NCBI GenBank assembly: GCA_964575675.1
Contig: CAZNRY010000102.1
Span: 1-14,402, forward strand
From: CAZNRY01 sp964575675
Lineage (GTDB): Bacteria; Eisenbacteria; RBG-16-71-46; CAIMUX01; VGJL01
Direction: 5' to 3'
DNA: 14,402 nucleotides
The position numbers and the translations under genes are program-made. Of the stretch, positions 6,901 to 13,937 are shown piece by piece; positions within the stretch are counted from its first letter, which is position 1; each line of letters starts with the position of its first letter. Below the pieces are notes generated by a model. The model did no database searches and was not told the DNA's origin. It saw nothing but the letters and a program-made list of their open reading frames with translations.

Positions 6901-8970
6901 ATGCTCAAGAAGCTGGCGGTTTTTTGCGCGGCGTTTCTGTGCTTCGGAGCGTTGGTGGTTCCGGCTGCTTTGGGAAGCGTTCCCAAGGTCATCGTGATCG
7001 AGGAGTACGGGGCCACTTGGTGAACGTACTGCCCTTCAGCCCGGTGCGGGCTGAACAACCTCCAGAATGAGCTCGGCTACGATGAGATGATCCACTTCGA
7101 GAACCACTGCTCCCCGTCCGACCCGATGACGATTCCCGCCACGACGGCGCGCGAGGCATGGTACGCCGTCCCCGGGTACCCGACGGTCTGGATCGACGGG
7201 GTCATCGATGAGGTTGGCGGCTATCCGATGCCGGCCGGATGCGCGTCGATGGAAACCATCTACCGCAACGACATCAACACGCGGATTGCGCAAACCGGTG
7301 GCCTGAGCCCTATCGAGATCACGGGCAGCTTCGATTTCGCGGGGGGCAACAGCATCGTGATGAATGCGAAGTTCAAGCTCGTCGACGCGGTGGCCCTCTC
7401 GAGTCTTCGAGCGACCCTCCTGGTGTACGAGGACAACGTCACCTGGTGCTGCGGCTACGGCGGCGTTTCGCTCTGGCAGCACAACACGCGGTCGATCTAT
7501 GACCAGAACATCACCCTCACGAACCAAGGGGACGAGGTCAATGTGTCCACGACGGTCGCTCTGAATCCCGCGTGGAATGCCGATCAACTGCACGTCGTCG
7601 CCTATCTGCAGAAGACCACGACGAAGGAGATCTACCAAGGCGCAATGCTCACGGCGATCTCCGGCTTCGCGATGAGCACCGACCGCGCCGTCGCTTCCGT
7701 TCCTGCCGGCAACGGCGCGGCGTTTTTTGACGCCACCCTGACGAATACCGGAACGGTGATCGACACATTCACGGTCGATCCCTCGATCGATTTCGGGAGT
7801 TGGGCGACCGAGTACTTCATCGACGGCGATCCGACTGTGCTTACGGGAGCGACCGATGTCGTTCTTGGGCCAGCGGAGACGAGCGACATCCAGATCCGCA
7901 TCCGCACGGATGGCACGATGGATGTGCGTAACGGAGCCTTCCGGGCGACCTCGACGCACACCCTTCTCCAGAAGTCGTCATCGCTGCGCGTCTACAACGG
8001 GAGCTACGCAATTCTGCTCGTTGACGACGACTCGACCTTCCAGTATGAGCTGCCGCTGGAGAACGCCCTGAACGGTCTCGGGTACCTGTTCGAGAAATGG
8101 GACGTGTCAGGCGTTCACCTGGGCCAGGGGCCCGCGTTGGCTTACATGACCGGGCACGACTATGTGATCTGGCACACGGCCTGGCGGACCGAAGCCGTTC
8201 TGACTTCGGGCGACATGACCGCGCTCATGACCTACATGGATCAAGGCGGGAGGCTCTTCCTTGCGAGTCAATCGTTCCTGAACCAGCTCGGCGGCGTGTC
8301 GAACACATTCGTCTCCGACTATCTCGGCGTGGCCTCGTGGACCCTGGACAAGGGGTATGCGCAGATGGATGGCGTCGCCGGGGATGTGATCGGCGACGGG
8401 ATCTCGCTTCCGCTGTCGTTCACCTACGCGGCCTGGAAGAGAGGGGACGACGCGATTCCCGGCGCGACAGCGTCGACCGATTTCCTCGCCCCCGACGGGT
8501 CGCGCACGACGATCCGCAACACGATGGCGGGAGGGGCCAGGTCGGTCTTCATGGCGAGCGCGTTCAATGCAATCAGCGAGAGCGCGGCGGACCCCAACAA
8601 CACGAAGACCGTCCTCGATAGGATCCTGACCTGGCTCGAGCCGCCCGTGCCTGCTGACGTGACCGTCGGGCAGGCGCCAGTCTTCGCTTCGCGGATCGAC
8701 GGCGTCCGCCCGAACCCGTTCCATCCGCGGACCGAGATCAGCTTCGCGCTCTCGGCGGTTGGCGCGTCGGGGCCGGTCCGACTCGAGATCTTCGATCTCG
8801 CCGGCCGTCGGGTAGCGGGGTTGGTCGGCGGGATTCTGACGCCCGGTCCGCACATGCGTGTCTGGAGCGGATGCACCGATGATGGGGCACCGGTCGGGAG
8901 CGGTGTGTACTTCGCCAGGCTGACCACCCGCGAGGGGAGTCGAAGCGAGAAGCTGATCGTTCTGAAGTAG
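6901..8970 (+). CDS. Secreted thioredoxin-fold selenoprotein (Sec41, UGA at 7021-7023) with FlgD-like C-terminal domain
   Basis: I read this as one 689-residue protein in which the in-frame UGA at 7021-7023 encodes selenocysteine. Residues 1-25 form a signal peptide (KK, hydrophobic core, cleavage likely after ALG). A thioredoxin-like strand and active site follow: IVIEEYGATW, Sec41, then TYCPSARC, giving a UxxC motif with Cys44. GYPTVWIDG (92-100) supplies the fold's usual cis-proline, Pro94. A beta-rich region lies at about 115-365. About 370-580 begins LLVDDDSTFQYELPLE and resembles domains seen in FCB-type secreted proteins. From about 600, VRPNPFHPRTEISF to the closing EKLIVLK is a FlgD/type IX-sorting-like Ig domain. 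Upstream are a strong promoter and ribosome site; a SECIS-like hairpin follows the UGA. The ATG at 7087 has no ribosome site and would give a protein without signal peptide or redox residues. The N-terminus resembles Omp28-type secreted thioredoxin-like proteins. Substrate unknown; a disulfide or peroxide redox role is inference. A nonsense mutation or base-call error is the alternative. Confidence 0.82.
7021..7023 (+). other. In-frame UGA, predicted selenocysteine codon
   Basis: The UGA sits between Trp40 and Thr42-Tyr43-Cys44, exactly at the first cysteine position of the W-C-x-x-C thioredoxin motif. The flanking frame is open and homologous-looking on both sides. UGA is the normal stop of metF, metH, ywiC-like, the regulator and the Nudix gene here, so genome-wide reassignment to tryptophan or another residue is excluded. 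Confidence 0.82.
7035..7055 (+). promoter_or_regulatory. Bacterial SECIS element candidate
   Basis: A perfect 8-bp stem pairs TTCAGCCC (7035-7042) with GGGCTGAA (7048-7055) around a five-base loop GGTGC (7043-7047). The loop opens with GG and lies 19 bases after the UGA. SelB-bound bacterial SECIS hairpins place a small, G-led apical loop at about this distance inside the coding sequence; the E. coli fdhF loop begins about 17 bases after its UGA. A further 3-bp pairing (7029-7031 with 7063-7065) could extend the base. The hairpin encodes part of the PSARCGLN stretch, so it must serve both protein and RNA constraints. Confidence 0.75.
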
Positions 8971-9013
8971 ATCACGACTCGGGCGGCTGTCGATCGAAGC
9001 TCGAGAGGATCGG

Positions 9014-10894
9014 GTGCGCCGCGTCACTACCCTGTGGCGCGGCGCACTGCTCGAAGCTAGCATCCATTCCAAGATGGATGCAGCCGTGTCGCACAGTCTC
9101 TCCGCCCTTCAGATTCTCCGTGGGCTCGCCCCGCAGTTCTGCCGTGCGGCCGGGGTCGATTTCCCGGCTTCGCTGCTTGCCGAAGGGCTGCCGGCCGACG
9201 ACGAGAAGAGCGCCGATCTTTCGAGCACGCCGAGCGCATCGCTCGAGAAGAGATCTTCCGCCTCGGCCCAATCCCTCGATGCGTTGATCGAGTGGTGGGT
9301 CGCTGCGCACCCCGACCGAAAGGGCGCCGGGCTCTTTCTGACCCCGCGAAGTGCGGCGCGCGCTCTCCTCGCCGAGGCATCGCACGACGGCTGGACGCCC
9401 GCCTCCGTCATCGATCCCGCCGTGGGAGCCGGGGTTTTTCTCCTCGCCGCCCGCGATCTCTACGGTCCCGGTGTCGCGCTCTTCGGCATGGATCGCGACC
9501 CGATGGCAGTGGCATCGACGCGGCTGGCCCTATGGATGACAGGCGCCGAGAGAGACCCATCCGTCATCTCCGAGCGAGTCCGGCTCGGCGACGCGCTCGA
9601 GATGGATGCCGCGTCGTCCGGCAAGCGGGAGGAATCAGGATCCACCAGAGGATTCGACCTCGTCTGCGGCAACCCGCCCTTCGGCAATGCGATCGAGAAG
9701 CGAACCGCCCTGTCGCGTGCGGCCAAGGAAGCGATGGCGCGGCGTTTTTCGGATGTCGCACGCGGCCCATACGACCGGAGTGTTCTCTTCGTCCGCTTGG
9801 CAGGTGAGTTGCTCTCCCCGGGGGGGCGGATCGCCTTCCTCGTTCCGCGGGCACTGCTCGCTGCGCGCTATGCGACGTGGCTGCGAAGCTGGTCCAAGCG
9901 GGAGGCGCCGATCACGCGCGTCTTGCGCTTCCCGAGGGACCTGCCGTGCGCGGAGGTCGCGGTTGCAATGGTTGGATGGATCGCGGAGAGAGGAGCTCGG
10001 AGCGGAGCGGTTCGGATTGCCGATGTGGAGACGGGAGACGGGAATCAAACGCAGCAGGTGCGCGCCGCGGCCCAGCCCGCTGGCAGACGCGAACCTCGCA
10101 CCGTCGCGCGCGATCTCTTGCGAGACGACTCATGGGGTGTCCTACTCGATCCGCTGGCCGCCCGGATCGAGGCGATCGCCCGAACACATCCCCTACTCGG
10201 AGAATCGTGCACCGTCCGATCCGGATCTACCGTTGAAGAGGCCTATCGGATCGCCCGCGAGCTCGGAGAAGGGGGCGACGGATGGCGCTTTCTGACCAGC
10301 GGCTCGATCGCGCGCTACGGCGACCGATGGGGTGATCGCCCCTCACGCTACCTCGGAACGACGTTCTGCCGCCCGATCCTGCCGTGCGACGCGCGATGCC
10401 TGCGCCCCGCCAGGCGGAGTCTGTACGACTCGCCGAAGACGATCGTCTGCGGATTGTCCCGCGTTCTGAGGGCGCGGGAAGATGCCACGGGTGATTGCGC
10501 CGGGTCCGTCGGGACATTTCTCGTCCTGCCGCGGATCGTAGAGGGAGCCGGAAGCATTTCTCTTCGGCGGCTTACGATCCTCTTGAATAGCGCCTGGTTC
10601 TCGATGGTCCATCGCGCGCGGCGCGGGGCCGCCGCACTGTCCGGGGGAAACGTCCCACTTCTGCGCAGGGACATCGAGGAGTTCCCGCTTCCCTCTGTTT
10701 TCCTGGAGCATAGTAGGCTCGCGCGCATGGACGACCTCGATCCGCTGCGGGACGACAGGCTCGCGCAGAGGGTCGTCCTCGAGCTTGCGGGCTACGACGA
10801 GGGCGATGCGCTGGCGATCATCGAGGCATGGGACGCCTGGCTCGAGCCTCGGCCGCGCGGGCGGACATCCGGCGGGAGCGCCTCAGCTGGGTAG
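9014..10894 (+). CDS. Solitary N6-adenine DNA methyltransferase (Eco57I/type IIG-like MTase)
   Basis: A 626-residue methyltransferase transferring a methyl group from AdoMet to adenine N6 in DNA. The FLTPRSAARALLAEA helix (108-122) precedes motif I VIDPAVGAGVFL (132-143). Next come motif II GMDRDP (158-163), catalytic motif IV CGNPPFGN (218-225) and the FLVPRALL strand (275-282). The C-terminal half (about 380-565) resembles a target-recognition region, including RYGDRWGDRPSRYLG (434-448) and LLNSAWFSMVHRA (523-535). No nuclease motif or companion restriction gene is visible. The start is uncertain: GTG at 9014 has GAGAGG five bases upstream, whereas ATG at 9074 would remove 20 residues, lacks a ribosome site and sits in a hairpin. 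It lies 43 bases after the selenoprotein with no terminator between, so co-transcription is likely. Its 3' end overlaps the convergent YwiC-like gene by 12 bases. Class is firm; target sequence and role (regulatory or orphan defence) are unknown. Confidence 0.86.
   Translation: MRRVTTLWRGALLEASIHSKMDAAVSHSLSALQILRGLAPQFCRAAGVDFPASLLAEGLPADDEKSADLSSTPSASLEKRSSASAQSLDALIEWWVAAHPDRKGAGLFLTPRSAARALLAEASHDGWTPASVIDPAVGAGVFLLAARDLYGPGVALFGMDRDPMAVASTRLALWMTGAERDPSVISERVRLGDALEMDAASSGKREESGSTRGFDLVCGNPPFGNAIEKRTALSRAAKEAMARRFSDVARGPYDRSVLFVRLAGELLSPGGRIAFLVPRALLAARYATWLRSWSKREAPITRVLRFPRDLPCAEVAVAMVGWIAERGARSGAVRIADVETGDGNQTQQVRAAAQPAGRREPRTVARDLLRDDSWGVLLDPLAARIEAIARTHPLLGESCTVRSGSTVEEAYRIARELGEGGDGWRFLTSGSIARYGDRWGDRPSRYLGTTFCRPILPCDARCLRPARRSLYDSPKTIVCGLSRVLRAREDATGDCAGSVGTFLVLPRIVEGAGSISLRRLTILLNSAWFSMVHRARRGAAALSGGNVPLLRRDIEEFPLPSVFLEHSRLARMDDLDPLRDDRLAQRVVLELAGYDEGDALAIIEAWDAWLEPRPRGRTSGGSASAG
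9061..9080 (+). repeat. Small inverted repeat in the methyltransferase 5' region
   Basis: CATCCAT (9061-9067) and ATGGATG (9074-9080) form a perfect 7-bp hairpin with a six-base loop. It includes the alternative ATG start of the methyltransferase at 9074. There is no T-run, so it does not look like a terminator. It could mask the ATG or be chance. Confidence 0.35.
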
Positions 10895-11644
10895 ATAGAG
10901 CCCCAGACCGGCCGCGAAGATCGCGGCCGCGATCGCTTCCTGCACGCCGAGCCGGGGGATCCGGAGCCGTCCATCGGCGCGCCGGGGAATCGGCAGCAAC
11001 AACCGCCCGATGTAGATCCCGGGAAGGAAGCCGACGAGGGACCCGCCGATCATTATCCCCGCCACTGCGGAGCCCGTGAGGAGCAGAAGGCTCGCGGGGA
11101 TGTTCCACCCGCCGGGAAGCAGGGGCGCGCGCCCCGGGATTTCGGCGCCGAGCCGAACGCGGACCCAGATCAGGCTCAGGAGGAAGTAGGTCGTCGAAGA
11201 GGCCACGAGGATCGCCGCGGCCGGCAAACTCCCTCCCTCGAGAAGGACGCCCGCTCCTCCATGAAGTGAAAGGGAAGCGATCCCCGAGACCTCGAGGACG
11301 GCCTTGCGCCCCAACCTGCCGCGCCGCCAGAAGAGTCCGAGAGCGGCCGTGATGCCGCCGGGGAGAATCGAGAGCAGTGCGGCCGGAAGACCGCGGGCCG
11401 CGGCGAGGATCAGGATGAGCCCCGCAACGCCGACGATCGTCCCCGATGCGCTCCAGGCTTCCCTGCGGCGCAACGCGGCCGCGAAAGCCTGGAACGCGCA
11501 GAAGAGGAGAATCGATCCTGCGAACCAGAGGAGCGGCGCGGCCGCCGTTCGCACGGCGATCAGGGCGGCTGCCTGCGGCCCCAGCAGGTACGCCCACGAT
11601 CCGTGCTCGTGCGGGACAAGGCCCTTCCAGTCGCGCCGGCTCAC
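10883..11644 (-). CDS. YwiC-like integral membrane protein
   Basis: A 253-residue hydrophobic protein with about eight transmembrane segments. The N-terminal signature VPHEHGSWAYLLGP (10-23) is the hallmark of the YwiC-like family, whose biochemical function is unknown. In Bacillus subtilis, ywiC lies beside the fnr and nitrate-respiration genes; here it directly follows a Crp/Fnr-family regulator, echoing that association. It starts at GTG (11644), overlapping the regulator's stop as GTGA, so the two are translationally coupled. The cytoplasmic loop around 213-228 is basic (RRADGRLRIPR). The last 12 bases overlap the convergent methyltransferase, leaving no room for a separate terminator on either strand. 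Family assignment is good; a respiratory role is inferred from context only. Confidence 0.8.
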   Translation of the reverse strand: MSRRDWKGLVPHEHGSWAYLLGPQAAALIAVRTAAAPLLWFAGSILLFCAFQAFAAALRRREAWSASGTIVGVAGLILILAAARGLPAALLSILPGGITAALGLFWRRGRLGRKAVLEVSGIASLSLHGGAGVLLEGGSLPAAAILVASSTTYFLLSLIWVRVRLGAEIPGRAPLLPGGWNIPASLLLLTGSAVAGIMIGGSLVGFLPGIYIGRLLLPIPRRADGRLRIPRLGVQEAIAAAIFAAGLGLYLPS

Positions 11645-12348
11645 AGATCGATCAAGTCACGGAGGGCCCGCTCGTCGAGGATGCGTATCTTGCGTCCTTC
11701 GATCGCGATCGCGCCCTGCTGCTCGAGGCGATGGAGGTTGCGCGAGACGATCTCCCGCACCGTGCCGAGGCGGCTCGCGATTTCCTGGTTGGAAAGGTTC
11801 AACGTGAACTCGGCGCCCCGCTTTTCGCGCACATCGAGCAGGTACTTGGCGAGCCGCTGCGGGACCTCGAGAAGAGACAGTTCATCGACGAGCGCGACGA
11901 GGTGGCGGAGGCGCTCACCCAAGACCCGCAGGACGCCGAGGGCGAGTTCGGGCTTCCGGCGGAGCATCTCCTCGAACGCCGGCCGCGGGACGAGAAGGAG
12001 CCGGCTCTCCTCCATCGCCGCGCAGGATGCGGGGTACGCCTGACCGTCCAGGAGCGGGAGCTCGGCGATCACGCCGCCGGTCGACTCGAGGGCGATGATT
12101 TGCTCGCGGCCGGAGGACGCCGCCCGATAGATCTTCATGCTTCCCGAGAGCACGAGGAACATGCCGCGGCAGGCCTCGCCTTCCAGGAAGACGTCCTCTC
12201 CCTTTCCGGCGATCAGGACCCTGCTCGCGTCGGCGAGGTCGTTCAAGGAGCGCGCATCGAGCTCGCGCAGAAACGGCACGCGGCGTAGCGCCGCGGCGTG
12301 GGTTTCTCTCTCCCGGTTCGAAGAAGTCATCGGCTGCGAGATCCTCAT
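11641..12348 (-). CDS. Crp/Fnr-family transcriptional regulator
   Basis: A 235-residue DNA-binding regulator with a cyclic-nucleotide-binding-like beta-roll (about 20-125), a dimerisation helix (about 130-160) and a winged helix-turn-helix (about 182-225). The recognition helix carries E199-x-x-S202-R203, the residues that in FNR read TTGAT half-sites, so an FNR-like operator is predicted. Only two cysteines (60 and 109) are present and there is no N-terminal cluster, so it is not an iron-sulfur oxygen sensor. In the phosphate-binding cassette, AELPLLDGQAYPAS (95-108), the arginine that contacts cAMP in E. coli CRP is absent. cAMP is therefore unlikely and the signal is unknown. The start is uncertain between 12348 and the ATG at 12330. 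The gene sits 72 bases after the phosphofructokinase and overlaps the YwiC-like gene. Confidence 0.87.
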   Translation of the reverse strand: MRISQPMTSSNRERETHAAALRRVPFLRELDARSLNDLADASRVLIAGKGEDVFLEGEACRGMFLVLSGSMKIYRAASSGREQIIALESTGGVIAELPLLDGQAYPASCAAMEESRLLLVPRPAFEEMLRRKPELALGVLRVLGERLRHLVALVDELSLLEVPQRLAKYLLDVREKRGAEFTLNLSNQEIASRLGTVREIVSRNLHRLEQQGAIAIEGRKIRILDERALRDLIDL

Positions 12349-12420
12349 TCGTGGCCGGCCTTGCGGCCCGGTCGAAGGCGGAAGCGACGATCGGATCGGA
12401 GAAGCTGCTCGCGGGGTGAC

Positions 12421-13749
12421 CTATTCCTCCCGCACCTCCGTCCGGCTTTCGAGGAAGCGCGCGAGCAGGTGGAAATCCGATCCCGGACGGATGAAACGGA
12501 CCTCCGTCCTCAGCGTTTGGGGGTTCACGAGCTGGCCGAACGGAACATACGTGAGATCGAGCTGCCCGGTCGCGCTCACCATGTGTCCGTCGAGGTTCTC
12601 CTCGACCAAGGCGCGGTAGGCCCCGATCCCGAGCTGGCTGCCGAGCATGACATCGAATGCGTGCGGCGGGGCGCAGCGCGACTCGTAGCCGAGCTGAAGC
12701 CCGATCACCTTCTTCTCCTTGTCCGTCCGGCGCCGGTATTCCTCCGAGACGAGCCGTGCGATCTCCTTGCCGATGTCGATCTTGCCGATCGAAATGTTGC
12801 CGTGCTCGTCTTTGGGAATCGCCCGGATGTATTTCTCGGGGAAGAGCTCCGCGAGCCCCTCGGCAAGAACGACCGTCCCGAAGAACTTCTTCTCGCGCTT
12901 CTCGCGGATCAGGATCAGGTTCACGATTTGGTCCACGAGCGACTCGATCCGCAGCCGGCGCTCCTTCCGCACCGCGCCCGTCTCGGGGTGGACGACCTCG
13001 TCCTCGAAGGTCATCTCCTCGTCCACGTCCTCGACCGAGAAGACCATGTTCGCCTCGCCGGCAATCCCGACGCCGTAGGAGAGCCAACCGGCCTTGCGGC
13101 CCATGCACTCGGCGATGTAGTACACGCGCCCCGCTTCCGCATCCGCGCGCAGGTTCTTCATCTCCTTGGCGAGGAAGTCGACCGCGGTGAAGTACCCGAA
13201 TGTGAAATCGATTCCCTGGTAGTCGTTGTCGATCGTCTTGGGCAGGTGGACGACCTGAATTCTCTTCGCTCCGGGCGGGAGGCGCTTCTGGTACTCGTAG
13301 AGGAAGTTCGCGGTTTTCAGCGTGTCGTCGCCGCCGATCGAGATGAGCGCGTCGATCCGGAGATCGAGGAAGGCCGAGTAGACGTTTTGCAGTCGAGCGA
13401 TTTTTACCGGGTCGTCGAGATCCTCCGGCCGGTTGATCCCCTTGCCCGGGTTGGCGCGCGAGGTCCCGATCAGGATCCCCTGGGAGTTGCGGCTGCCCGT
13501 GACGTCCTTCTGGGTCAGCTCGAGGTAGTGCTCATCGGCGATCAAGGGATGGGTAACGGGGTCGTAGATCTGGAGGTTCTCGTAGCCGTGCTTGAATCCG
13601 ACGACCTCGCGTCCGTCATCGAGGAAGCTCACCGCCGCCGAGCTGATCACGGCATTGGCGGCCGGCGCAGGGCCTCCGGCGAATACGATCCCGACCCTGC
13701 GGATGTGATCTCCCCTGCGCTTGCGCGACACGAAGATGTTGCGCGGCAT
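12421..13749 (-). CDS. 6-phosphofructokinase, pyrophosphate-dependent type
   Basis: Phosphorylates fructose 6-phosphate to fructose 1,6-bisphosphate in glycolysis. It has 442 residues, longer than the roughly 320 of the common ATP-dependent bacterial enzyme. GGPAPAAN (25-32) is the N-terminal phosphate loop. GGDDT (139-143) has aspartate where ATP enzymes have glycine (GGDGS). PKTIDND (170-176) has Lys171 where ATP enzymes have glycine (PGTIDND). These two substitutions are the established markers of pyrophosphate as phosphoryl donor; with PPi the reaction is reversible. Asp174 is the catalytic base and MGRKAG (216-221) the substrate-binding signature. The start at 13749 has GGAG five bases upstream (13758-13755). 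The leader contains a stable hairpin. It heads a likely transcript with the Crp/Fnr regulator and YwiC-like gene. Family is certain; donor choice is read from motifs. Confidence 0.92.
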   Translation of the reverse strand: MPRNIFVSRKRRGDHIRRVGIVFAGGPAPAANAVISSAAVSFLDDGREVVGFKHGYENLQIYDPVTHPLIADEHYLELTQKDVTGSRNSQGILIGTSRANPGKGINRPEDLDDPVKIARLQNVYSAFLDLRIDALISIGGDDTLKTANFLYEYQKRLPPGAKRIQVVHLPKTIDNDYQGIDFTFGYFTAVDFLAKEMKNLRADAEAGRVYYIAECMGRKAGWLSYGVGIAGEANMVFSVEDVDEEMTFEDEVVHPETGAVRKERRLRIESLVDQIVNLILIREKREKKFFGTVVLAEGLAELFPEKYIRAIPKDEHGNISIGKIDIGKEIARLVSEEYRRRTDKEKKVIGLQLGYESRCAPPHAFDVMLGSQLGIGAYRALVEENLDGHMVSATGQLDLTYVPFGQLVNPQTLRTEVRFIRPGSDFHLLARFLESRTEVREE

Positions 13750-13785
13750 CGATCTCCCTCGATCCCTGGCTGTTACACGGCATTT

Positions 13786-13809
13786 CCCCGCGCCGAAAAT
13801 GTCGCGGGG
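13786..13809 (-). promoter_or_regulatory. Hairpin in the pfk leader
   Basis: CCCCGCG (13786-13792) and CGCGGGG (13803-13809) pair over seven GC-rich base pairs around a ten-base loop. The structure lies 37-60 bases upstream of the pfk ATG. No T-run follows on the minus strand, so it is not a convincing terminator. It may be a leader structure or an operator-like inverted repeat. The rest of 13750-13937 holds a CCCCCGGGGG palindrome (13833-13842) and a 5-bp hairpin (13899-13903 with 13911-13915), with no clear promoter. Confidence 0.4.
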
Positions 13810-13937
13810 CGTTCTCGATCAAACCCCATCCGCCCCCGGGGGATCAGACTCGCTTACGGTATCGACTGAGGCGCGCGGTGTCCAGACTGACGGAGCCCGG
13901 CGCATGATCCGCGCCGATCGCGACCGTGCGGCGGCGA

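Noticed and set aside
6838..7023. A stand-alone small gene ending at the UGA, followed by a separate gene starting at 7087
   Set aside because: Both lie in one frame, the first would be little more than a signal peptide, and the second has no ribosome site and lacks export signal and active site. The selenoprotein reading explains all three.
7021..7023. UGA reassigned to an ordinary amino acid (alternative genetic code)
   Set aside because: Five other genes in the window (metF, metH, the regulator, the YwiC-like gene and the Nudix gene) end at UGA, and no other convincing gene contains one internally.
9001..9100. Rho-independent terminator between the selenoprotein and methyltransferase
   Set aside because: The only hairpin (9061-9080) lacks a T-run and lies inside the likely coding region.
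13810..13825. FNR-type operator in the pfk leader
   Set aside because: One TTGAT half-site is present on the minus strand but the partner ATCAA is missing at the required spacing.
12298..13869. 523-codon open frame on the plus strand opposite pfk
   Set aside because: It covers the whole of pfk in antisense and shows no recognisable motif; a by-product of codon bias.
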